DNA of 64,000 nucleotides from Bedellia somnulentella (Eukaryota > Arthropoda > Insecta > Lepidoptera > Bedelliidae). Location of the stretch: assembly GCA_963576735.1 (NCBI GenBank), contig OY755172.1, positions 3,968,001-4,032,000 of the forward strand, read 5' to 3'. Made by a program: the position numbers and the translations under genes. Under the pieces are notes generated by a model. It saw only the letters and a list, made by a program, of their open reading frames with translations, was not told the origin of the DNA and ran no database searches. How positions within the stretch are numbered: the stretch's first letter is position 1; each line of letters opens with the position of its first letter. Of this stretch, positions 22,288 through 33,800 are shown in pieces.

Positions 22288-22379
22288 ATAAAGGAAAGAA
22301 AACTTTCGACACCGGCGGGGATCGAACCCGCGACCTCGGGTATACGCCCCCGACGCTCTGCCAATTGAGCTACAGTGTC
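22288..22379 (-). mobile_element. SINE-E, tRNA-like head
   Basis: The minus strand reads GACACTGTAGCTCAATTGGC, a B box GGGTTCGATCCCCGC and the closing CGGTGTC, with a fully paired acceptor stem. The anticodon stem encloses an eight-base loop, and the family's TTTCTTTCCTTTATTT follows. Other copies lie at 34.7, 37.7 and 45.2 kb, so it is a SINE head and not a tRNA gene. Confidence 0.75.
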
Positions 22380-22599
22380 AATGGCTTCTATTACTTGTCG
22401 ATGATGATGATAGCTCAGTAAAAAGAACACCGCTTCTAGTGTAGGTGCCGCGGGTTTAAATTCTGAGTCGAAACTGCCATCTGTCTTATTTTCTCTCTAC
22501 CACCTCTTCGGGGAAACACAGTGTGGGCGTAGAGTTTGAGTTTGCGTTGCAAATGATTATCGTGATCCTTTGCCGTAATACTTACTCAAACGTTCGCGC

Positions 22600-22935
22600 C
22601 GTATATTGTCAAAAGGGTGGCAGAGATACTTATACTTCTAAACATCACATGACTTCATTGTCACCTGGTGTTCAGAGTACTCACATTTTGCTCGGACGTT
22701 ATAGGGGGCAGGCCCGTTTTGTACGAGTACACTGTCACATGACATAAGGGCAACTTAGCTATGTGTGTTCATGATGTTTTTCGTCGTCGTTAGCAACATC
22801 GACAAATTAACCACACATAATGAATAAATATGACTTTAGAAAAGATACAAGGCGTTTTGGCCTGACTCGGAATTTGAACCCACGCCACGTCAGAGGCGTG
22901 TGTACTACCCATACCCACTGAGTTATCAAAGACGA
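22600..22935 (-). mobile_element. SINE-B, old near-full copy
   Basis: AAAAGGGTGGCAGAGATACT to CCACTGAGTTATCA. Diverged, with small deletions. A tRNA-like stretch (CGGAATTTGAACCCACG) marks the head. Confidence 0.7.
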
Positions 22936-23368
22936 GATAACTTCTTAATAAACAAATAATAATAATAACGTCTTCCAAATTGAGGAACGCTAGCTGCTTG
23001 CACGAAATTGACATGTTTTGCAAGCTAAAGCACGAAGCAAACACCACATAACTTTCTTCTACTCCATGGGCCAATGGGTGCGAGTCAAAAAGAGTTGATG
23101 GAAACTACTTTAATCTTTGCCAGTTATTCAATGCCATTATCACATAAAATTATTCTCAGTAAAACAACAAATTATTAAAATCTAGTCTTAAAAACGCAAC
23201 CCCCCAATAGGTCATGAGATTGCTGTGAGTTTAAACTTTGTCTTGTGACAGTGCTTTTTAAAGTTGAGGTAAGTTCAATAGGGGTCACATATCAAGTGGT
23301 GTATTCACTTTGCAACACAAAAAAAGTCAGAAATAAATTAAAAAAATAACAATTGAATTGTAACATAC

Positions 23369-26300
23369 CTCAGTCAAAGGCAGACTATTCACAGCAGGAC
23401 CATCCACACAATCCATTTCTCCTTCTGAGTCAGTTTCTGTTTCGTTGATCACTTTATACAAGTCCAACCCTTCGGGAACGTTGGTCTGGATATTAGCCTC
23501 AGGTCTTATTGTTAGCTCTTGGTTTATGAGCTGGCTCTGGCTCCTTGCTATATGAAGTGAGTTTTGTAGTGATTCAGATATTGCCTGCAGGAAGTTACAC
23601 TAATTAGTTTTAATAATTTTGTTGTTATATTCTCATTGCAGCAGAGCAAATAATATTGAGAGTAATATCATAGGGAAATAATGTTTAAAAATCAACAATC
23701 CATATTCATTGATTTCTCTTTTTTATGTCATAGGCCATATAGTTTATTCTTAACACTGAACAATGACCATGCTCTTGTGCCTAAGAGGACTCATACAAAA
23801 TATTAAGTCAATAGGCTAGGATATGTTTCATTGGAAGGATATGGGACCTCAGGCCTAAGCTCCATTATATTTTTTACATATGTTTTTAAGCAGAATCAAT
23901 AATCATGAAGATATTATATTTTTTTAGTTGAAAATGAGACACAAACCAGATAGAATTTAGCACATTAAGTGTTTTAAAGTATTACAATAAAAAAATAATT
24001 ATTATATTTATGTTAAAATGGAAGCAGCTATATCAATGCAAAGGAATCTAAATTTTATGAATGAAATAACTATAAAATAATTGATAGTTGACTAAGGGCC
24101 AGTTTTTTGATCCGGAGTTAAAAATATAACCATTTGTTACATTGACTATAGTTAAATGACTAACCAGTAGTTAAATCGTAAATCCATTTTTGATATCTTT
24201 TTTAACTATAGTCAAACTTAACAATTGGTCAATTTGTTGCCTGTGCAATGAACAATGACCAGTGATGTATAAGATAGCCTATACAAAGTATCTGAAATGC
24301 AAGATGAGAAATCAAGGGATTTATAGCCGTGAGTATATGTATGTATGTATGTAACTGAGAGTGTGCGTTTTAGGATCATTCCCAATTTCAGTAACAATGC
24401 AGAGTACTGCTTCCTTCGATAGGCGGTAACGATGACAAAAATCTACATCATCCCAGGTTTCTAACGGCGGATGGCGTGGCCTAAATATTTTTAACCTTCT
24501 CATCAACACACATTGTAATATAATATCATTGTCTTCTTCTTCTGACGAACTTTCGACATCAAAGTATCTACAGATCCACAAACTTTTCTTGGCCGACGGC
24601 CACTACTGGTACTACTGTCGCCGTTTTGAAATTTCAGCCTGTCATTGTCTGTTAACTCTCAACTAAATAAAACTTATAGGGTGACCTACGTATATAAAAT
24701 TAGTCTGTATGATTTAAAATTATTCCTCTTATAATGGTTACTTTATTTACTGGCAATACTAATATCGATGACAGCGACGCCTTTACCGGCCAAGAAAAGT
24801 TTGTGGATCTGTAACTATGTTCAAATTCATCTCAAATGCAAACAGCTGCTATTATACAAATAACCAGCGGCCATCTTGTTTAACCCTCCAATCATGAGTA
24901 GTTAACTTTTTTAACTAATGGTTCGATATTTGACCATTAGTTACTCTAACCACGGGTCAAAAAATGTATTTTGCTGACATTTAACTAATAGTTACGATAT
25001 TTAACAAATTGTTGAGTTAACCACGGATCAAAAAACTGGCCCTAAGAATATTTCAAATTCACTATTTCACATGTACAAATCATGTGCAAGCCATATTATT
25101 ACATTATAAACCAGTGAACTGAATTTTGTATACTTCCCATCAAATAATCTGTATAAACATAGAGAATGAGAAAATTTTGGTCTAATACCAATTTCAGAGA
25201 ATTTGCAGGTAATGGTTTGCATAGAGATTGGTGAAAATTGTTTTATCAGAATATAAACCATTTAAAAAAAAGGTTATTAAAATTTATTTACACAATTTTA
25301 TCACAAATTTAACTAATGAGTAAGTAATGTTACACATAATGACTTTTTTTATTTAAAATAAATACTTCTGCTATTTACTCATTTGTTCTTCCTAAAATAT
25401 TATGTTCATGAATTTATATATGAAAAGAAAGACTATCACATAATACTTTTTGTAATTGGTTGATTCCATAAATTTTTAGAATATATTTTTATGAAACATC
25501 TAAGTAGTTTAAGGAATCCAGAAAATAAAAGATATTGACTAAGACTAAGATATTGTTATTTTTAAATACGAATGCTAAAACGTCTACAATAATAATAAAC
25601 AAATACTAAGCACAATAACTTACGTCGCTTAAGATGTCTTCCAAGTCCGTATATTCGCTTGTAGATAGGACAGGCGCAGGGCTAGGCGTCTTTGACTGAT
25701 CCGAGTATAAGTTTAAGCACAACGGGTTCAAAGAATCCTCATTTAATTTGTACGGACGGCACTCCATCACTATCTGTAGAAAAATACATTTAAAATCTAA
25801 AACACTTCACGCAACTATGAAATCGATGCACTATAAAAACAACACGTTCACAACAACAACTATAATTATCGGCTTACCCATTGGCGTTATGGGTGCCCTT
25901 GCGAACTTTGGTCGCTTGGTTTTAATTTTACATATTCAAGATAGGACTTCAGCTAGAAATTGTATAAATTTTCATGAAAATTCCTATTTCGGCTAGAACA
26001 AGAAAATTGACATAAACAAACGTCAAATCTAAAGTAATTCACAGACGATAGGGATAGGGTAAGTAAGTGCAGAAGAGTAGTTTGACAATGAGTTCACAAT
26101 TCAGAACAATCCGGCTTTGGTTGGGTTGGTTCTTTTTTGAAAGTTAAAATGTAAATATAAACAAAACTGGAGAAAACCGTCAGTTATTTTCGATTTTTCA
26201 ATTTCAATCTTAGGTTTCTAAGTAATTATTTTGTGAAAAGAGCAATGTAGCGTTAAATAAAGTTAATTCGATCGAATCATACGTCTTTGCGTCTTTGACT

Positions 26301-29300
26301 TAACTTAGTATTACTACCACTGTGGCAGTATTATTATAGCAAAGTAATCACTTTGAGAAAGAAAATAATTTACCAAGACAGACATCTCAGAACCATTATA
26401 ACTTTGTTTTATAAGGGATTTGTTTGTATTGTTACGTAAAATGGATGAAACTGGTATTACGGTTGAAATTGAGCAGCCCATTATTTCGCCCCCGCGCCGC
26501 AGAAGATCAACTTTTTTTATGCATAGAGAATCTTTAGGTAAGTTAACTTCTCAGATTATTATGGGTATCCCTCAGAGAATTTATTCTATTTGAGTCTTAA
26601 ATACCACGAGGAGTACTCATAATAAGTCAGGTCATTATTTTTGAGTCTGGGCTCTGATGCCCTATCGAAACGGTGTACTGTTCTGCTACTGTTTCCATTG
26701 CATTTAAATTTATCTACACTAATATTATAAAGAGGAAAACTTTGTTTGTTTGGTTGTAATGAATAGGCTCAAAAACTACTTGACTGATTATTAAAATTCT
26801 TTCACCATTCAAAAGCTACATTATCCACAAGTAACATAGACTATATTTTATTTTGAAAAAAAACAGGGTTCCGTAAGATATTTGGTTTTTTGGACACTTA
26901 TTTTGCGTACGCTGCCTAAACTACAAACGATAGAACCATAAAATGTTATAATTAATTGTAGATCTAATAAATATCAACAAAAAAGTCCTCGACACACTAT
27001 ACCTATCTTTGTCGAGTAAGGCACAACAACCACATAATATATATTATTATTATAAAAGAAAGTCGTGTCAGTTACACTTTTTATAACTCTAGAAAAGATG
27101 ACCGGATCTGGCTGAAAATTGTTGGAGAGGTAGCTTAGAACCAGGAAAAGGACATAGGATATATAACATCACGCTAAACACTGTAGGGGGTAAACAGTGA
27201 AAATATTTATCACCATCCGTGCAAAGCCAGGGCTGACCACTAGTTTAAAATAATTTGACATGTAAGAACTAGTCTAACTGCGACCATGGACACTGAAAAG
27301 TGTTCAAAATGCAAGGATTAAATTAAATAAACATGCGATAGTATCTTACAATCTTACTTACAATAAGAAGGCATTTTAGAATACACTGATGTGTAGATTC
27401 TGTGATTATATTTGTAATCAAGTTAGATCCTCGGAACCCAGGAGAGAAATTTATGTAATTATAGTGAAAAGTACAGTTCAGAGAGATTGAAACGCATGAA
27501 ATAAGATTTAAAACTGTCAATCTATAGACATTTCCAATAAAGGTTTTAATGTATACCTTTTGATTTTTATGGAATATAATATTTTTGGACATGTCAAGCA
27601 ACAATAATATTAGTAGTTCTATTATTTTATTTCACATGCCACTCCTCAAAGGCAGTTCTATTTAGTTTGACTTAATAACATTTGTATTTTCAGCCCCACA
27701 GCCAGCTAATGAAACAAATGAAATTGATATTGACAATTACGTAGAGCAAGAAAATTACAGAGAAATGATGTCAAAGTGAGTATGCTTTTGATCAAAACCA
27801 CTTCCATCTTTATTTTTATGTCTCATGGTTACAAATTTTCAACAACAATTGTATGATAACTATTTTGTTGCAATATGTCTTGACTGCCTAATATAGAAAT
27901 AAAAACTTTCACCTCAGTAGCAACATATGCAACTTAAGTATGCAAAAAAAGTGCAATTTTAATGTTATGGGCAGGATGGAGGAGGAAATGCACACTGCAT
28001 GCATGTTTGAATGGTTGGTCGGCAATACTTTTGGATAATAAATACTAATGACCCTTTATTCTCCTTCTGATTATCTATATCACAAGAAGTTTTCACACCA
28101 AATTATAAAGAAAGAAAGAAAAGGCATTTATTCGCCAGAAGTGGCACAAAAAACATATGCACAAGAAATACTACAAGTTAATTGAAACTAACACGATAAT
28201 AAATTATCACCTGTAAGTTGATTTTACAAGAATAATAATTGTGAACAACCAGAACTTTAGATGTTATATGCAAAGATTTTTATGTCACCTATTCGGAAAT
28301 AATAAATAAATTTAAAAATTCGGAAATAATGTTATGTGTTGATAGTAGTGTGAAGAGTGAATGGCATTGTGCAGAGGGTGATGTATAAACAAAAACAGAA
28401 ACAAAGATGTTGAGGAGTTTTGCATCCATGGAGCAGATGGATGTATAAGAAATGGCAAAAAGGGTATAATAGAACCAATATGAATTGTAATGTTAGGAAA
28501 GATGAACATCTAACGGGTTGGCGTCAAAATTGGAAATAATAAAAGAGCATAATATATTCTATTAATATTATAAATGAAAAAGTTTAGACATTTGTGTTTT
28601 TGAGGTAAAAAGGCTTCTCAATTACATACATACATGTACTCACGGCTATAGATCCCTAGAAGGGGTAGCCAGAGCTAGGAATTAGAAATTCCTCAGCCAC
28701 TTTTGGAAAATTGAGTGGGGTAAACATGGTTAAATAAAGGTTTTTGGTGATGGGTCTCCAACCGCATCGCCCAATGTTCCTTAAAAGCCCCAATACTGTC
28801 GCCTCTTACGTACACCCACCGGAAGAAATGGGGTAGCGCTATTCTAAGCTGGCACTACACAGCATAAATAGCTTCTCAATTACATGTGTATTAATTGTAT
28901 ATGAATGAAATTTAGCAGGATGCTAGGTTATGACCCATTTTATAACGTAGGATACTTTTTATCCCAGAAAAAAATTAACCAATAAAATATTCCCTGATTG
29001 AACTCAGAGTACCGGAAAAAACGCTTTAAGTTTGGCATAAGCTGATTTACAGTACAAAGTCTGTCGGGTCAGCTAATTATATATACAAGATAATTAATTT
29101 AAAAGTGTTTTTTTTATTTAAAATTAAAGTTCAATGGAGAGCGACTCGATAGAAGTGAATTAAATGAGTATTGATGACAGATTTGTCATACGTAACTATA
29201 ATAATTTCTTAGCATGAGATAGTATGAAAATCCACCCATTTTGGTGTGTAGTATGTTACCTAATAGTATTATAATGATAATGATTCGTTTCTAGTTCTTT

Positions 29301-30830
29301 AATGTAGTGTCAGCATATAATAGAATTAATCATACGCGAGAACTGTGCATAATGGAACTTTAATTGATTGGTGTTGATGCATTTAGGAATCTCATTAACA
29401 ACATTTTCGATTCAAATGTAACTCAGCAATTTTACTCTCATTTGGGTGCAATACTGCTGTATGTAAAAAAATGAGTTTTTATATTGGACAATGAGTTATA
29501 CATAAAATATTGCTGTGTAGTGTCGGTTTAGTTTTTTTTTTAAAGATAATAAATATGTATTCGAAATAAAAAGAATTGTTCTCTATTTTTTGAACGTCAC
29601 AATCTTACGTATAAGTTAAACCTTACTCTACTGACTCTACTTCGGTTTCGGAAAGTTTATTGTTGCGAGAAGAACCCGTAAGAAACTCAGCAACACACAT
29701 TTTTTCTTAGTCATATTACAATAATGGTGTTTGTCTGGAAATATCCTGAATAGAGCCCTTGTGACACCAAGCAGTTTTCTCCAATCATATAATCATTTAA
29801 ACTGTAATAAGCTTTTGAATGAAGACTGCGTTTTATAATTACTTTGAATTTCTTTTCTGTTTACACTAACACTAACGCATTTCTTCAGAAGGGCAAGCAC
29901 GAGCGGTGTTTAAACTAGTTATCGCGTGCGATAAAGCAGCCATCTCTTACGCACATACTTGGTATCGTATACTGCCATCTCATTCTAACCGTTATCGTGT
30001 CGATATAATAGCGCTCGTGCTTGCCCTACTGGTGTGTGTTCATACGACGCAACTAAGATTATTGGGGCTTTAATTTGTGAGACTTGCGCGATGTGTCTAG
30101 GGACCCATCACCCACCATCCCTGATATACATAAAAATCTGAAAGTATTGTTCACCCCTTTTTGGGATTTATAGCCTTAAATATAAGTAGGTATAATTAAG
30201 ATACAAGTTTATTGATAGTGGAGTAGTTTTTAAGAAGCATACGATATATATGATACCAACTTTTGCATAGGATTGTACAAGTATAAAATTTAAAATGCAT
30301 GTATGATACGAAAAAATGGAGTATTTCTATCCTACGCCAAAACTGCAGAGCAAAATAACTACCACTGACAAGCAACCGAAAATATTTTATTAGTTTTAAC
30401 AACTTAACCGATTTTTGTAGATTTTTTCACCAATACTACATTACAGACATTTACTAATAACAGTATTATACCGTATATATAAAAGCATTTTTCGTGGTTC
30501 TAAAATTAACAATCCGCGCGTAGAGTAGAGGATAATCCAGTCATTACCGCAGCGGTTTCGAAATATTTGTATGATGTACTATACACTTATAGGATTGAGT
30601 ATCGCTGTCTACCCTTGAATGAGTACACGCCGCATTACAAAAACATACCTTGCTCGTATCAACCAAGTTGGCTTTGGTCGAAATCGGTTGACTCTTTGCC
30701 TTATCAGTGCCATAATCATCATCATCATCACTAATAGAATATTCGGCCTCATAAAAGTAATCTTCCTGTACCACCATTTCATCCATATTGAAATACACCA
30801 CGCTTTGAATATCACTTAGGAGTTTTATCG
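23369..30830 (-). CDS. Three exons of an unidentified acidic protein (partial gene)
   Basis: Exons on the minus strand are 30830-30649, 25773-25624 and 23584-23369. Acceptors are CTGCAG, CTACAG and CTGCAG; donors are GTATGT, GTAAGT and GTATGT. The frame stays open across all three (60, 50 and 72 whole codons, phase 0 joins), which argues for one transcript. The product is acidic: a likely start MDEMVVQEDYFYEAEY with A at -3, then SISDDDDDYG, a Ser/Pro-rich SKTPSPAPVLSTSEY segment, DLEDILSD, SLQNSLHIARSQSQL and ETETDSEGEMD. I recognise no domain. RabGAP1 proteins carry a disordered acidic N-terminus before the PTB domain, so this could be the 5' part of the RabGAP1 gene; exon 3 ends in phase 0 and the PTB exon starts in phase 1, so a further exon would be needed. 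A donor-like GGGTAAGCC near 25875 hints at a second, untranslated first exon. Confidence 0.65.
24312..24353 (+). mobile_element. SINE-A or RTE 3'-end fragment inside Harbinger
   Basis: AAGGGATTTATAGCCGTGAG and the (TATG)n tail: the last 42 bp of SINE-A. It interrupts the transposase remnant, so it is younger than the Harbinger insertion. Confidence 0.7.
24372..24581 (-). pseudogene. Harbinger transposase (HARBI1-like) N-terminal fragment
   Basis: Reads SSSEEEDNDIILQCVLMRR, then PRHPPLETWDDVDFCHRYRL and SKEAVLCIVTEIG. The block F-x-x-R-Y/F-R-L-S-K is the start of the HARBI1-type DDE nuclease. The catalytic residues lie beyond the break caused by the retroposon fragment and a deletion, so it encodes no enzyme. 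Confidence 0.75.
25046..25623. other. AT-rich intron DNA
   Basis: Between the Harbinger copy and exon 25773-25624. No repeat or exon recognised. Confidence 0.45.
25774..26440. promoter_or_regulatory. Head-to-head region, possible bidirectional promoter
   Basis: Separates the minus-strand exon ending at 25773 from the plus-strand start codon at 26441. It is free of recognisable transposable elements, unlike its surroundings. If the minus-strand transcript also starts here (possible 5' exon with donor near 25875), the two genes share a promoter. If that transcript starts upstream of 30830 instead, this is intron on the minus strand. No TATA box was assigned. Confidence 0.3.
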
Positions 30831-33800
30831 CTGCAGTAGACAACAGCAGGTAAAGAAAGTCCGGAGATAACTAACAAGTAAATAAACAAATAGTATCAGC
30901 TATCCTCACGGAGGCTTCGCGTTATTAAGGGTCATCTTCCTAGTCCGGTTTTGGGACTTTTTTGTCCTTGCGCGCGTATTGATTACTATTAAAGTTTTGC
31001 ATATTGAATGCGCAGCTTAGTGAAAATGAATTTAAATACAAATTTGGTGAAGAATAGTAAATAATTATGAATTGTAAATTTAATACAAATATAAATAAGT
31101 TGATTTGAAACTTAAATTAAATATTCAGTAGAGCAGAAGTGGCATATGTGCATGTACATACATACATACATATTCTCACGCCGTTAGTTCCCATTGGGGT
31201 AGGCAGAGACTATCGATCGCCACTTTGTACGATCCTGGCAAACCTCTCTGGCTTCGTTTACATCCATCAATCTTTTCATACATGCTCTTTTATTCTTCAT
31301 ACTGCGGACACCTGCCTTTTTGAGCACATTTTCCATTTGATCTATGTGCATGTAAATTAGTTAAACATTGTTAACATCTATCCATACTTTTATCAAACGT
31401 AATTGTCGTAGAATTAACTTTATTTATTAAAGTTACTTTGCATAAAAAACCGTGGAAGAAACTTGAACGTGAATTTTGTTGTATACGCCAATAGATGCTT
31501 CTCTATGGGCGAGAGTAAATTATTATTATTTATTAATCTAATTAATGTAATTTTATTATGACACTCTGATTACCCCAATGGAAACTAATAGCGAGATTAC
31601 ACGCATGTTTGTATTTATAAATAGTCTTACTGAATGTTAAACATAACCATAGAGTCTAAGTAACTATCAAAGATATTAATCCCACCAAAATCATTTTCAT
31701 GTAAAATGTTGCCAAGACGAGCTCATATGACTCGCACTGTCAAAAAGTTATCAGATCTCATGTAGAGCCAAGCTTCTAACACTACACGCCCTACCTCTAC
31801 AAGGCCTAACTCTACACCTTAATCAAAATATGTGGCTTGGCCATTTCGCTACATTCCCATCGGCGTAACGTGAAAAATTAATTTACTGTTCATTACTTTT
31901 GTGTTATACAATAGCTCTTGTAGTCTGCCACTGCCACTACTCAAACCAGACACCAGTGCACCAGACCTAACATTCATTTACAATATACCTATCTATATAT
32001 CTATATCTTTGTTATGGTAACCATTAAAATTAAAATAAATAATGCTGAAACAAAGTTGTCAATAGATAATTCACAACTGTACGCTAAGCAATGTGACGAT
32101 TTTCGCACTAGAAGATAAAATGCATAATGAAAAATGATAAACATGGCAAATTCTGCACTGTACATCATTTGGAACGTGGTGATTAAGATAAGAAATCTAT
32201 TTGTATTTCGAATATACCGATGGACAATAGATACGGGTTCCAAGCTCGCCGGGAATAGTATGGAATAATTTAAACGCTAAACCACGTGGTATAAATTATC
32301 CGTCTCTTTCTTACATCGCCTATTTCGAATTCCTTTGTCTCTTTCAGTGTCAGCAGTATGAGTATGCTAGTACAAACTGTCCTATATTAGGTGCGTGGTC
32401 ATTAAGACAATAGAATGAAGGTGTCACCTCTCCAAAATATGGATTAGGATGGTCTTTTGAAAGATTATGGGACAGTTCCGGTACATTTTACTAAGTCTCT
32501 GATTGGTTTCAAAAGTTCCAGCATCTATCATAAGATAATATTATAATTATAACAATCACAACATGAAGTTAAAAAAGGTTAAAAAATAAATAGTTAAAAA
32601 GTAATTGTTAGCGCTTTTTTTGTACTCGTTCAGGATAAATTTTATTTGTTTTCCTAACATGACTGTGTTTTTATTATTTCAGATACTATGACAACTTGTT
32701 ATCAGAAAAGAATCAATGGAAGCAAGAGGTAAACAGCAGAAAAACAAAGTATTACAATTTGAGAGAGTAAGTTGCTTATCCTATTAATATTATAAATGTG
32801 AAAGTTTAGATGTTTGGATGTTTATATGTTTGAGGTGTGAATGCTCCTCAAGTACATAATGTATATGAATGAAATAACGCTAGATAATGACCCAAATTAT
32901 AAATAGGATACTTTATATCCCGGAAAAAATTGACCAATAAAATATTCACGCATGATAGAACTAAGACTACCGGAAAAAATGCCAGAAGTTTTGTCATAAG
33001 CAGATTTGAAAGTAAGAAGTCTGTCGGGCCAGCTAGTAGCTAAATAAATAAAAACTCAAGGCTCAAAAGTTCATGGCGTATATCCCCGAAGGGGTGGCTG
33101 TGGTACTAATACTTCTGAACATTACGTGACATTGTCACGTGGTGTTGAAAGTACCCATGTTTTGCTTGGAGTATGTACTCACGTGTTAGTGGGCAGGCCT
33201 CTCGCAGTTTTGTGCAAATACACCGTCACATGACTAAGTACAACTAAGCCATGTGCGTTTCCTCACGATGTTTTCCCTCACGGTTAACAACCATGATAAA
33301 TGGTTAATTTGACACAATGACTTTAGAAAACACAAATTGGTTTAGGTCCGACCCGGGCTTTGCACCCTCGTCGTCAGCACGATAAGCGATGTTCTACCCA
33401 CTAAGATATCACGGCTGGTTAAAAACTCATTAAGACGACACTCAATATCAACCTTTATTTATTTATTTATTTAAGGAAAACCAACCGCTTTAACACAAAA
33501 TAGGCTATTTGACTGTAATAAAAATATACATTTATTTTATTTCATCAGTCTTAATATGTCTTTTTTGGAGCAATATGTAATAATGCGAGATAAAAATATT
33601 GCATTATTTCACTAAAATCCGTCTTCTAAAATAAGTATTTTTGATGCAACTGTCACGTGACTAAAAACGACAGTGATTGGCTATTTCTATAATGACGTAG
33701 ATCGCGCATAAACTGACTGTGTATCGCTTCGCTCATTGGTGTTTAATGCGGAATTGACGTCATTTGTGCTACAGCCGCCATATTACTTAAAGTCGCGTTT

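Larger units (their letters stand above)
24096..25042 (-). mobile_element. PIF/Harbinger element, internally rearranged (947 bp)
   Basis: Terminal inverted repeats GGGCCAGTTTTTTGATCCG and CGGATCAAAAAACTGGCCC are flanked by TAA at 24093-24095 and 25043-25045, the three-base duplication typical of Harbinger. Inside is a transposase fragment. A 25-bp inverted repeat (about 24570-24594 and 24787-24812, with AGATCCACAAACTTTTCTTG) suggests fold-back rearrangement. It lies in the intron between exons 25773-25624 and 23584-23369. Confidence 0.9.
29511..30190 (+). mobile_element. SINE-A copy broken by two later insertions
   Basis: The 5' end (TGCTGTGTAGTGTCGGTTTA, 29511-29531), a middle piece (CGCATTTCTTCAG, near 29876-29888) and the 3' part (GGTGTGTGTTCATACG to the tail, 30031-30190) are in order. 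They are separated by a block containing repeat G (29532-29860) and by MITE-C (29890-30027). Confidence 0.75.

Noticed and set aside
22303..22376. tRNA gene on the minus strand
   Set aside because: The acceptor and T arms pair well, but the anticodon stem encloses an eight-base loop, and the same head with the same 3' flank occurs at 37.8 and 45.2 kb, so it is a SINE.
30196..30402. 68-codon minus-strand frame
   Set aside because: AT-rich, no motif, no splice context; treated as chance.
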